Shown here: piece by piece, positions 43,573 through 51,436 of the stretch | How positions within the stretch are numbered: the first letter of the stretch is position 1 | Layout: each line of letters opens with the position of its first letter | Assembly: GCF_901827155.1 (NCBI RefSeq) | Contig: NZ_LR594659.1 | Coordinates: forward strand, 620,001-684,000 | DNA length: 64,000 bases | Reading direction: 5' to 3' | From: Variovorax sp. PBL-H6 | GTDB taxonomy: Bacteria; Pseudomonadota; Gammaproteobacteria; Burkholderiales; Burkholderiaceae_C | The notes under the pieces: model-generated | What the model was told of the DNA's origin: nothing | The model's input: the letters and a program-made list of their open reading frames with translations, nothing else | The model's database searches: none | Position numbers and translations under genes: made by a program

Positions 43573-46320
43573 ATGAACGACGCCGTACGCCCCGACCCCG
43601 ATGCCCTGCTGGCCGAGCTGCGCGCGCAGGAAGCGCAAGCCCGACGCGGCAAGCTGCGCATCTACTTCGGCGCCAGCGCGGGCGTCGGCAAGACCTGGGC
43701 CATGCTGAGCGCCGCGCAGCGCGAGCGCGCGGGCGGCCGCGACGTGGTGATCGGGGTGGTCGAGACGCATGGCCGCAGCGAGACCGCGGCGCTGCTCGCC
43801 GGCCTGGAGACCTTGCCGCCGCGCGAGCTGTCCTACCGAGGCCGCACCCTGGCCGAGTTCGACCTCGATGGCGCGCTGGCGCGCAAGCCCGCCGTGCTGC
43901 TGGTCGACGAGCTCGCGCATTCCAACGCGCCCGGCTCGCGCCACGCCAAGCGCTGGCAGGACGTGCAGGAGCTGCAGGCCGCGGGCATCGAGGTCTGGTC
44001 CGCCCTCAACGTGCAGCACCTGGAAAGCCTCAACGGCACGGTGGGCGCGATCACCGGTGTGCGCGTGCACGAGACCGTGCCCGACACCGTGCTCGACGAG
44101 GCCGACGAGGTGGTGCTGGTCGACGTCACGGCCGACGAGCTCACGGCGCGGCTCGCGGCCGGCAAGGTCTACCTGCCGCAGCAGGCCGAGCGCGCGGCGC
44201 AGAACTTCTTCCGCAAGGGCAACCTCATCGCGCTGCGCGAGATCGCGCTGCGGCGCACCGCCGAGCACGTGGAAGACGACGTGCGCGGCTGGCGCATCGA
44301 GCAGTCGGGGCGCGGCGGTGAGGCCGGGCCGCCGGCCTGGAATACTTCCGGCGCAATCCTCGCGTGCGTCGGGCCGCACGAAGGTGCGAGCCAGACGGTG
44401 CGCACCGCAGCGCGGCTCGCGGGACAGCTCAACGTGCGCTGGCATGCGGCGTACGTCGAGACGCCGCGCCTGCAGCGGCTGCCTGCGGGGCGTCGCGACC
44501 GCATTCTGGCGGTGCTCCAGCTCGCCGAAGAGCTGGGCGCCGAGACCGCGGTGCTGACTGGCGAGAACGTGGCCGAGGCGCTGTCCGCGCAGGCACGGCG
44601 CCTCAATTGCGCCACGCTGGTGGTGGGGCGGCCGGAGCCGGAGCGAGGCTGGCGGCGCTGGTGGCCGCCGCGCGTGCTGATGCGCCAGCTGGCGCGCCAT
44701 GCACCTGGTATCGACATCGTCGAAGCGGCGCGCGCAGACAGCGTGCGCCGCCTTCCCCAACGGCCCGGCCGGCGCCGCGACCCCGGCGCGGAAGACAGCG
44801 ACCCCCCGGAGGTCCGCTGGCGCGGCTATGCCTGGGCCGCGGCCAGCAGTGTGGCCGTCACCCTGCTGGCGACGCCGCTGGCGGGCGTGCTGGAGCTGGC
44901 CAACATCGTGATGCTGTTCCTGCTCGGCGTGGTCGGCGTCGCGATGCGCTTCGGCCGTGGGCCGGCCGCCTTCGCGGCGCTGCTCAACGTCGCGGCCTTC
45001 GACTTCTTCTTCGTCTCGCCGCGCCTCTCGTTCGCGGTCAGCGACGTGCAGTACGTCCTGACCTTCGCGGTCATGCTGGGCGTGGGCCTGCTGGTTGGCC
45101 AGCTGACCGCCGGCTTGCGCTTTGCCGTCGGCGTCTCGACCAGCCGCGAGCGGCGTGCGCAATCGCTGTTCGAGCTGACGCGCGAACTGTCGGCCGCGCT
45201 CGAGACTTCGCAGGTCGTGCAACTGGGCGCGGCCGCGGTGCAGGGCCACTTCGGCGGCCGGGCGCTGGTGCTGGTGACCGATGCCGGCGACCGCCTGGCG
45301 ATGCCTGCCGAGCTGCCGATCGGCTTCGATCCCAGCGTCGCCGACTGGACCTTCCGCCACGGCCAGCCGGCCGGCCTCGCCACCGCCACGCTGGCGGCCC
45401 AGCCCTGGCACTACGTGCCGCTCAAGGCGCCGATGCGGGTGCGCGGCGTGCTCGCGCTGGAGCCGGCGCAGCCGCGCTGGCTGATGATCCCGGAGCAGGC
45501 GCAGCAGCTCGACACGCTGGCGCGGCAGATCGCGATCGCGCTGGAGCGGGTGCATTACGTCGACGTGGCGCAGCAGGCGGTGGTCGAGATGGAATCGGAG
45601 CGGCTGCGCAACGCCTTGCTCGGCGCGATCTCGCACGATGTGCGCACGCCCTTGACGGCGCTGATTGCGTTGGCCGAATCGCTGCAGGCGGCACCCGCGG
45701 CACCCGGGGCACCCGGGGTGGATGGGCCCGCGGTGGCGCGGGCCATCGTCGCGCAGGCGCACCAGCTGCACGCGTTGGTGAACAACCTGCTGGACATGGC
45801 GCGTCTCGAAAGCGGCATCGCCGGCAGCGCGGTCCAGCTGCGGCGCGAATGGCAGTCGGTCGAGGAGGTGGTGGGCGCGGCCATCCGCGCCGCGCGGCCC
45901 GCGCTTGGCGAGATCGCGGTGCAGACCGATCTGCCGCCCGACCTGCCGCTGGTCGAGTTCGACGCCGTGCTGATCGAGCGCGTGCTGGTCAACCTGCTGG
46001 AGAACGCCGGCAAGTACGGCGCCGCGCCGGTCGTGGTCGCCGCCCGTGCCACTGAACGCTCGCTGGTGCTGAGCGTGCGCGACCATGGGCCGGGCCTGCC
46101 GGCCGCGCTCGAGGGCCGCGAGCAGACGCTCTTCGACAAGTTCACGCGTGGGCAGGCCGAGTCGGCCACGCCTGGCGTGGGGCTGGGCCTGGCCATCTGC
46201 AAGGCGGTGGTCAGCGCCCATGGCGGCGAGATCACGGCCGCCAATGCGGTGGACGGCGGGGCGGTGTTCACCGTGACGCTGCCTCGGCGGGAGGCCCCTG
46301 TGACCGAGGAGGCGGTGTGA
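43573..46320 (+). CDS. kdpD: K+-responsive sensor histidine kinase KdpD
   Basis: 915 residues. The N-terminal KdpD domain has Walker A YFGASAGVGKTWAML and VLLVDELAHSNAPGS. A universal-stress-protein-like domain (about 250-370), four close membrane helices (about 415-505), a GAF-like region, then the HisKA box with His688 in AISHDVRTPLTAL follow. The ATPase has N box NLLENAGKYG, G1 DHGPGLP and G2 GVGLGLAICKAV. It senses low K+/turgor and controls KdpE. It lies 52 bp after kdpC. Confidence 0.96.
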   Translation: MNDAVRPDPDALLAELRAQEAQARRGKLRIYFGASAGVGKTWAMLSAAQRERAGGRDVVIGVVETHGRSETAALLAGLETLPPRELSYRGRTLAEFDLDGALARKPAVLLVDELAHSNAPGSRHAKRWQDVQELQAAGIEVWSALNVQHLESLNGTVGAITGVRVHETVPDTVLDEADEVVLVDVTADELTARLAAGKVYLPQQAERAAQNFFRKGNLIALREIALRRTAEHVEDDVRGWRIEQSGRGGEAGPPAWNTSGAILACVGPHEGASQTVRTAARLAGQLNVRWHAAYVETPRLQRLPAGRRDRILAVLQLAEELGAETAVLTGENVAEALSAQARRLNCATLVVGRPEPERGWRRWWPPRVLMRQLARHAPGIDIVEAARADSVRRLPQRPGRRRDPGAEDSDPPEVRWRGYAWAAASSVAVTLLATPLAGVLELANIVMLFLLGVVGVAMRFGRGPAAFAALLNVAAFDFFFVSPRLSFAVSDVQYVLTFAVMLGVGLLVGQLTAGLRFAVGVSTSRERRAQSLFELTRELSAALETSQVVQLGAAAVQGHFGGRALVLVTDAGDRLAMPAELPIGFDPSVADWTFRHGQPAGLATATLAAQPWHYVPLKAPMRVRGVLALEPAQPRWLMIPEQAQQLDTLARQIAIALERVHYVDVAQQAVVEMESERLRNALLGAISHDVRTPLTALIALAESLQAAPAAPGAPGVDGPAVARAIVAQAHQLHALVNNLLDMARLESGIAGSAVQLRREWQSVEEVVGAAIRAARPALGEIAVQTDLPPDLPLVEFDAVLIERVLVNLLENAGKYGAAPVVVAARATERSLVLSVRDHGPGLPAALEGREQTLFDKFTRGQAESATPGVGLGLAICKAVVSAHGGEITAANAVDGGAVFTVTLPRREAPVTEEAV

Positions 46321-46363
46321 GAATTCGGACATTCGTTCGGCCCCCGTTCCCGCCTACCTCAAC

Positions 46364-47056
46364 ATGCCATCCCCCACCGCCATCGTGATCGAGGACGAGC
46401 CCCAGATCCGGCGCTTCGTGCGCGGCGCGCTGGAGGCCGAGGGCTGGCAGGTGCATGAGGCGGCGACGCTGCGCGAGGGGCTGGTGGCGGCCGGTACGCG
46501 GCAGCCCGACCTGGTGGTGCTGGATCTCGGCCTGCCCGACGGCGATGGCGTCGGTTTGATCCGCGATGTGCGGGGATGGTCGGGCGTGCCGATCATCGTG
46601 CTCTCGGCGCGCACCGACGAAGCCGACAAGGTCGCCGCGCTCGATGCCGGCGCCGACGACTACCTGACCAAGCCCTTCGGGACCGGCGAGCTGCTGGCCC
46701 GGGTGCGCGCCAACCTGCGCCGGCCGCGCACTGCCAACGGCAGCGAAGACACCGAGCCGGTGTTCCGCTTCGGCGAGGTCGAGGTCGACCGCAGCGCGCG
46801 CCTGGTGCGGCGCGCCGGCGCAGAGGTGCACCTGACGCCCACCGAGTACCGGTTGCTGTCGGTGCTGATCGCCAATGCCGGCCGCGTGCTCACGCATCGC
46901 CAGCTCTTGCGCGAAGTGTGGGGGCCCTCGCATGCCGAGCAGAGCCATTACCTGCGCATCTACATGGGGCACCTGCGCCAGAAGCTGGAAGCCGACCCGG
47001 CCCAGCCGATGCACCTGCTGACCGAGACTGCCGTCGGGTACCGCCTGGTGCCGTGA
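46364..47056 (+). CDS. kdpE: Response regulator KdpE
   Basis: 230 residues, OmpR/PhoB family. Acidic pocket IEDE, phospho-acceptor Asp54 (VVLDLGLPDGDG), Thr/Ser switch VLSAR and Lys in YLTKPFG form the receiver. The C-terminal winged helix has LTPTEYRLLSVLIANAGRVL and SHYLRIYMGHLRQKLE. It should bind the T-rich TTTACG array upstream of the kdp operon. It lies 43 bp after kdpD. Only 8 bp after its stop comes the broken end of a DUF4242 gene. Confidence 0.96.
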   Translation: MPSPTAIVIEDEPQIRRFVRGALEAEGWQVHEAATLREGLVAAGTRQPDLVVLDLGLPDGDGVGLIRDVRGWSGVPIIVLSARTDEADKVAALDAGADDYLTKPFGTGELLARVRANLRRPRTANGSEDTEPVFRFGEVEVDRSARLVRRAGAEVHLTPTEYRLLSVLIANAGRVLTHRQLLREVWGPSHAEQSHYLRIYMGHLRQKLEADPAQPMHLLTETAVGYRLVP

Positions 47057-47064
47057 GCCGCACG

Positions 47065-47157
47065 GCCGCCGCGGGACTTGATGGACAGCGCCTTGAGGTC
47101 GCGATCCGACAGCTTTCCGGCGCCCGGGAGCGTGCGTTCGATGACATAGCGTGGCAT
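47065..47157 (-). pseudogene. 5' fragment of a DUF4242 (nickel-binding-like) gene
   Basis: The minus-strand frame from ATG 47157 begins MPRYVIERTLPGAGKLSDRD followed by LKALSIKS, matching the first 28 or so residues of DUF4242 proteins (normally about 90 residues). After RGG the frame runs into sequence antisense to the end of kdpE and loses similarity. A good GGAGG box remains upstream, so a hybrid peptide of about 65 residues may still be made. It marks a rearrangement breakpoint beside the kdp operon. Confidence 0.7.
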
Positions 47158-47304
47158 GGCGTGTCCTCCGGTGAAGGGTGGCGAAGCGCTCGCTCCAGTA
47201 TGGCCGGCGGCGCGCCGGAATGCGATGTGCCATCCGGCCAACCCTCGGCGCCGCTCTGTCGAATGGCAGACAATGGCGCGCCGCGTCCGAGCCCCTCGTT
47301 GCAC

Positions 47305-48072
47305 ATGTCCGACATCCCCGAACTGACCCGACTCAACAAGCGCATGGCCGAGCTCGGCCTGTGCTCGCGGCGCGAGGCCGACGACTGGATCGCGCAGGGG
47401 TGGGTCAAGGTCAACGGCCGGCCCGCTGAAATGGGGCTCAAGGTCGGCCCTGCCGATCGCATCGAGGTCGATCGCAAGGCCCAGAACCAGCAGCAGCAAC
47501 AGGTCACCATCCTGCTGCACAAGCCGATGGGCTATGTCAGCGGCCAGGCCGAGGACGGCCACGAGCCCGCGGTGGTGCTGATCAACCCGCGAACGCACTG
47601 GCGCGAGGACCCGAGCCACGTGCGCTTCTCGCCGCCCCAGCTGCGCGGCCTGGCACCGGCCGGCCGGCTGGACATCGATTCGGTGGGCCTGCTGGTGCTG
47701 ACGCAGGACGGCCGTGTCGCGCGCCAGCTGATCGGCGAGGGCTCAGGCATGGAGAAGGAGTACCTGGTGCGCGTGAGCTACGGCGATGTGGCGCAGAACC
47801 CGCAGGCCACCTTCCCGCGCGAGCAGCTGCAGCGCTTGCGCCATGGACTGAGCCTGGACGGCCAGCCGCTCAAGCCGGCGCTGGTCGACTGGCAGAACCC
47901 GGAGCAGCTGCGCTTCGTGCTGACAGAGGGCAAGAAGCGCCAGATCCGTCGCATGTGCGAGCTGGTCGGGCTCAAGGTGGTGGGCTTGAAGCGAATCCGC
48001 ATCGGCCGCGTGGTGCTCGGACACCTCCCGGTAGGGCAGTGGCGCTACCTCGGCCCGCACGAGCGCTTCTAG
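47305..48072 (+). CDS. RsuA/RluF-family rRNA pseudouridine synthase
   Basis: 255 residues. An N-terminal S4 RNA-binding domain (LNKRMAELGLCSRREADDWI to VKVNG) precedes the catalytic domain, whose active-site Asp lies in GRLDIDSVGLLVLTQDG. MEKEYLVRV and EGKKRQIRRMCELVGL are also conserved. The layout is closest to RluF (23S rRNA uridine 2604), but RsuA- or RluB-type specificity cannot be separated by eye. The preceding 250 bp holds the DUF4242 relic and no other gene. Confidence 0.9.
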   Translation: MSDIPELTRLNKRMAELGLCSRREADDWIAQGWVKVNGRPAEMGLKVGPADRIEVDRKAQNQQQQQVTILLHKPMGYVSGQAEDGHEPAVVLINPRTHWREDPSHVRFSPPQLRGLAPAGRLDIDSVGLLVLTQDGRVARQLIGEGSGMEKEYLVRVSYGDVAQNPQATFPREQLQRLRHGLSLDGQPLKPALVDWQNPEQLRFVLTEGKKRQIRRMCELVGLKVVGLKRIRIGRVVLGHLPVGQWRYLGPHERF

Positions 48073-48139
48073 CGAAACACCTCACGACGCGCTAACAATC
48101 GGCCTGTAGTCTTCGCTGGGTTCGCAAAAAGGAGGCGCC

Positions 48140-48799
48140 GTGCGCACGCTGCTGGTGGAAGACGACGAGATGATCGGGAGCAGCCTGCGGCATGCGCTCG
48201 AGGGCGCCGGCTGGTCGGTCGACTGGGTGCGTGACGGCGCGCTGGCGCAGAGCGCCTTCGCCGATGGCGGCTATACCTGCGTGCTGCTCGACCTCGGCTT
48301 GCCCCGGCAGGATGGCACCGAGGTGCTGCGCAGGGCGCGGGAGCGGGGCGATACCACGCCCGTGCTGGTGCTCACCGCGCGTGATGGCCTGGAGGACCGC
48401 ATCCACGGCCTCGACCTCGGCGCCGACGACTACCTGCTCAAGCCCTTCGAGTTCCGCGAGCTGCTGGCGCGCATGCGCGCCGTGATCCGCCGCCGCGACG
48501 GCGCGGCGCATTCGGTGATCGGCGGCGACGGCCTGCAGCTGGACCTGACCACGCGCGAGGTGTTGCGCAACGGCGATCGCGAGGCCCTGACGGCGCGCGA
48601 GTTCGCGCTGCTGCACGCGCTCCTGGAGCGGCCGGGCGCCATCCTGTCGCGCGAGCAGCTCGAGAACCGCATCTACGGCTGGGGCGAGGAGGTCACCAGC
48701 AACGCGGTGGACGTGCTGATCCACGGCATGCGGCGCAAGCTCGGGCCCGACGCAATCCGCAACGTGCGAGGGCTCGGATGGCGAGTGGCGGGGGCATGA
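48140..48799 (+). CDS. OmpR-family response regulator (QseB/TctD/PmrA-like)
   Basis: 219 residues. Receiver with EDDE, Asp51 in VLLDLGLPRQDG, switch LTAR and Lys in YLLKPFE, then an OmpR winged helix (LTAREFALLHALLERPGAIL, NAVDVLIHGMRRKL). GTG start behind AAGGAGG. The stop overlaps the kinase ATG (ATGA, 48796-48799). The QseB-like class often handles envelope or organic-acid signals. Target genes unknown; the secreted-subunit operon nearby is a possible one. Confidence 0.92.
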   Translation: MRTLLVEDDEMIGSSLRHALEGAGWSVDWVRDGALAQSAFADGGYTCVLLDLGLPRQDGTEVLRRARERGDTTPVLVLTARDGLEDRIHGLDLGADDYLLKPFEFRELLARMRAVIRRRDGAAHSVIGGDGLQLDLTTREVLRNGDREALTAREFALLHALLERPGAILSREQLENRIYGWGEEVTSNAVDVLIHGMRRKLGPDAIRNVRGLGWRVAGA

Positions 48800-50175
48800 A
48801 GAAATACATGCACTACCCGCGGCCTTGGTACATGCCCTGCTCGCTGCGCGGCAAGCTGCTGCTGTGGCTGGTTTCCCTGCACCTGATCGCCGCCGGCGTT
48901 GCGGCCTGGGCCTCTTACATGAGCTACGGGCGCATGGTCCACACCTTCATGGACGACCAGATGCAGCTGCTGGCCAACTCCTACGCCGCGAACGACAACA
49001 CGCCGGTGCTGCAGCCGCAGGCGGACGAGAGCGTCTTCAAGTGGGGCGCCTTCGTGGTCCAGATCTGGAGCCCCGACGGCCGGCTGCTCGCCAGCTCCTG
49101 GCCCCGGCTCGCCGTGCCCCTGCAGGCCGGGCCCGGGCTGCGCAACGTGCGCACCGGCGCCGACCGCGACGACGACTGGCGCGTCTACACCGCCGAGGCC
49201 GGCGCCCGGCCCCTTCAGCTCCGCGTGCAGATCGCGCAGAGCGGCAGCTTCCTGCGCCACGAGGTGGCACACCGCGCCCTGTTCGCGGCATTGCCGATCG
49301 CGCTGCTGCTGCCGGTTTCCCTGGCGGTGCTCTGGATGGTGGTGTGGCTCAGCTCCTACTCGCTGCACGCCGTGGCGCGCGAGGTGGCCGCACAGGACGA
49401 GCGCAGCCTCTCGCAGCTCTCGCTGGCGCGCGTGCCCGACGAGATCGCGCCGTTGGTGAGCGCCTTCAACAGCCTGCTGGCACGCCTGCGCGACGCTTTC
49501 GCGGCCCAGCGCCGCTTCGGGCAGGACGCGGCGCACGAGTTGCGCACCCCGGTCGCTGCCATCGGCCTGCAGCTCGAAAACTTGCGCGCCCATGTGCCGG
49601 CGGGCGACGCGGCAGAGCGCTTCGCCCAGCTCGAGGCCGGCGTCACCCGTGCGCAGCACCTGATCGAGCAACTGCTGCGGTTGTCGCGCCAGGAAAGTGC
49701 CGCACCGGCGTCGACCGCCGAGCCGGTCGATGTCGCCGCGCTGCTGCGCGAAAGCCTGGGCCAGCTGATGGTGGTGGCGGATCGGCGCCGCATCGATGTC
49801 GGCTTCGACGGCACGGTGGCGCCCGTGGTCAGCGCGCCCGCGGCCGAGCTGCGCAGCGTGTTCGACAACCTGATCGACAACGCTTTGCGTCACGCGCCCG
49901 AGGGCAGCGTGGTCGACGTGCGCCTGCACGCGGTGCAGGGCCGGCCGGTGGTGGACGTGGTGGACAACGGGCCCGGCATCCCGCCGGAGTTCATGACGCG
50001 GGTGTTCGACCGCTTCTTCCGCGTGCCCGGCACCTCGGCCGGCGGAAGCGGGCTGGGCCTTGCCATCGCTCGCACGGCGGCGCTGCGGCACGGGCTGCGC
50101 ATCGCGCTCAGCAACCGCAGCGAGCAGGAGGAAGGCGGCACCGGACTGATCGCGAGGGTCTATCTGCCGGCCTGA
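48796..50175 (+). CDS. Sensor histidine kinase (QseC-like)
   Basis: 459 residues. Two membrane helices (about 20-42 and 160-182) bracket a periplasmic sensor of about 115 residues. The H box has His247 in QDAAHELRTPVAAI, N box FDNLIDNALRHAPEG, G1 VVDNGPGIP and G2 GGSGLGLAIARTAA. The start MKKYMHYPRPW was chosen because it overlaps the regulator stop. It phosphorylates the response regulator just upstream. Signal unknown. Confidence 0.92.
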   Translation: MKKYMHYPRPWYMPCSLRGKLLLWLVSLHLIAAGVAAWASYMSYGRMVHTFMDDQMQLLANSYAANDNTPVLQPQADESVFKWGAFVVQIWSPDGRLLASSWPRLAVPLQAGPGLRNVRTGADRDDDWRVYTAEAGARPLQLRVQIAQSGSFLRHEVAHRALFAALPIALLLPVSLAVLWMVVWLSSYSLHAVAREVAAQDERSLSQLSLARVPDEIAPLVSAFNSLLARLRDAFAAQRRFGQDAAHELRTPVAAIGLQLENLRAHVPAGDAAERFAQLEAGVTRAQHLIEQLLRLSRQESAAPASTAEPVDVAALLRESLGQLMVVADRRRIDVGFDGTVAPVVSAPAAELRSVFDNLIDNALRHAPEGSVVDVRLHAVQGRPVVDVVDNGPGIPPEFMTRVFDRFFRVPGTSAGGSGLGLAIARTAALRHGLRIALSNRSEQEEGGTGLIARVYLPA

Positions 50176-50243
50176 GCCTGCGGCGTTGAATGCAGGCGAA
50201 AGTAGTAAAAAAGCGCTTGTTACTTTGTGTTTAACTAGGCACA

Positions 50244-50567
50244 ATGTATTACATGCAAGTTCACACCAACACCCGCACCCAATGGTCGTCCAACGGCCTT
50301 CTTCGTCTGTTGCGCGCCACGCTTCCGCCGTCGGGTGGACGCCGGGTGCAGGCCGAAGCCGAGCTGGACTCGCCGCCCAAGCGTCTCAGCAGCGAACAGC
50401 TTTCGGCGCTCGCACAGAAGTGGCGCCGCCGCTGCGAGGAAGGCGATGCCGGGGCCGAGTCCGTGGCCATGGCGCTCGAGCAACTGGCGCAGCGTCGCGC
50501 CCGGGAAAAGAGCACGAAGATGCAGGCTGTCGGCCGGCGACTGTCGGAATTGATGCAACTGAGCTGA
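50244..50567 (+). CDS. Hypothetical protein
   Basis: 107 residues. The first third is poorly structured, and from about residue 45 it is a charged helix (KRLSSEQLSALAQKWRRRC to AREKSTKMQAVGRRLSEL), likely a coiled coil. No known domain. TTGTTA-17-CACAAT or TTGTGT-16-TATTAC promoter-like sequences lie so close that the transcript might be leaderless, perhaps starting at the second ATG (50253). Its upstream gap is unusually AT-rich. Cytoplasmic; function unknown. Confidence 0.6.
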   Translation: MYYMQVHTNTRTQWSSNGLLRLLRATLPPSGGRRVQAEAELDSPPKRLSSEQLSALAQKWRRRCEEGDAGAESVAMALEQLAQRRAREKSTKMQAVGRRLSELMQLS

Positions 50568-50617
50568 GCTGAAGTATCGGCAATCCCGCCTCGTGCGGAA
50601 CTCGGCAAATCGAGACC

Positions 50618-50866
50618 ATGAAGACCCAAACCGAAGCTATTTGCGAAGGCTACAACGTGGATCTGTCCGGACCCGGCCGCCCCTTGGGCGCGCGCGGCCA
50701 GTACCCACGCTACGAGATGATTCCGCTGCTCACCGACATGGAGGCCGAGCTCCTCAACACCCTCGGATTGATCCGCACGATGCTGGTCGAGGGCACGCCC
50801 ACGGTCGAGGCGCGGCAAGGCGTCGTCCACGCCATCGATGGCCTCCTGTCGGTTGCGCGCGCCTGA
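50618..50866 (+). CDS. Hypothetical protein
   Basis: 82 residues: an N-terminal part with YNVDLSGPGRPLGARGQY and a helical C-terminal half (LTDMEAELLNTLGLIRTML, GVVHAIDGLLSVARA). Good start context is not obvious, but codon use is typical. It follows the preceding small ORF by 50 bp and may be cotranscribed. No known domain. Confidence 0.55.
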   Translation: MKTQTEAICEGYNVDLSGPGRPLGARGQYPRYEMIPLLTDMEAELLNTLGLIRTMLVEGTPTVEARQGVVHAIDGLLSVARA

Positions 50867-50914
50867 ATCGCAGCGCCTCGCCGAGAAGCGCACTGAGCCG
50901 CGCAGCCAGGCTCG

Positions 50915-51202
50915 CTAAAGCCCGTGCACCACGCAGAGGGCCGACGGCGCTGCAGGCAGGTTCAACGTGCTCTCGCCAGCGTGGGTGAAGCGAAATTCGC
51001 GGCCATTGAGCACCACGGAGCGCTGGTTGGTCCAGACGCGGTACTCGAAACCGCCTGCCATGGGCGTCGCCTGCAGGACCCGGAACACCGGCGGCACGAT
51101 GACCGTGAAAGTCAGCCGGGCCCTTGCGCTGTTGGCGCCCACCTGCGTTTCCGCCGCGCAAGCCAGCGGCAGCAGGAGCAGGGCAATCAGGGCGCTTTTC
51201 AT
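50915..51202 (-). CDS. Small secreted protein of the subunit/usher-like locus
   Basis: 95 residues with signal peptide MKSALIALLLLPLACAAE. The mature start ARLTFTVIVPPVFRVLQATP resembles the N-terminal strand of the three larger secreted subunits (LNFSITIPKVLFLQVGTGT and similar). It ends with a Cys (ALCVVHGL). It is the last gene of the locus, 234 bp after the usher-like stop, on the same strand. Possibly a minor tip or terminator subunit; role inferred. Confidence 0.65.
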   Translation of the reverse strand: MKSALIALLLLPLACAAETQVGANSARARLTFTVIVPPVFRVLQATPMAGGFEYRVWTNQRSVVLNGREFRFTHAGESTLNLPAAPSALCVVHGL

Positions 51203-51436
51203 GCAAACCCCTTGGAGAAGACGCTGGCGGACACGGACGGCACGAGGCAGTGAAGACGGGAGACGTCGCAGCGACGCCCGGTCTCCGCATATCGGCAGCG
51301 CCGCGCCAAAGTTGAGGCGCCGCCGGTACGCTCGTGGATCTGTCCGGAGTAGATCCGACGGAAGTGTCCTGCGCAATCAGCCGAAAGTTCGCTCGGCCGG
51401 ATTGAAGCTCGCGCGGAACGCCGCGCCGTCAGCCGC

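Noticed and set aside
40767..43661. A 964-codon open frame antisense to kdpB and kdpC, with similar long antisense frames over kdpA (38942-40957) and kdpD (43492-46332)
   Set aside because: Composition is dominated by Arg, His, Gln, Asp and Gly, the usual mirror of high-GC genes. The sense strand carries fully recognisable Kdp proteins and the antisense frames have no start signals or domains.
48140..50175. The two-component system as a dedicated regulator of the subunit/usher-like operon
   Set aside because: Plausible by proximity only. The genes are on the other strand with two hypothetical genes between, and no shared operator was seen, so no regulatory link is claimed.
51203..51436. Extra small gene between the usher-like stop and the 95-residue secreted protein
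   Set aside because: No frame has a start with ribosome binding site and plausible sequence. The region holds an imperfect GC hairpin (AGACGGGAGACGTCG region) only.
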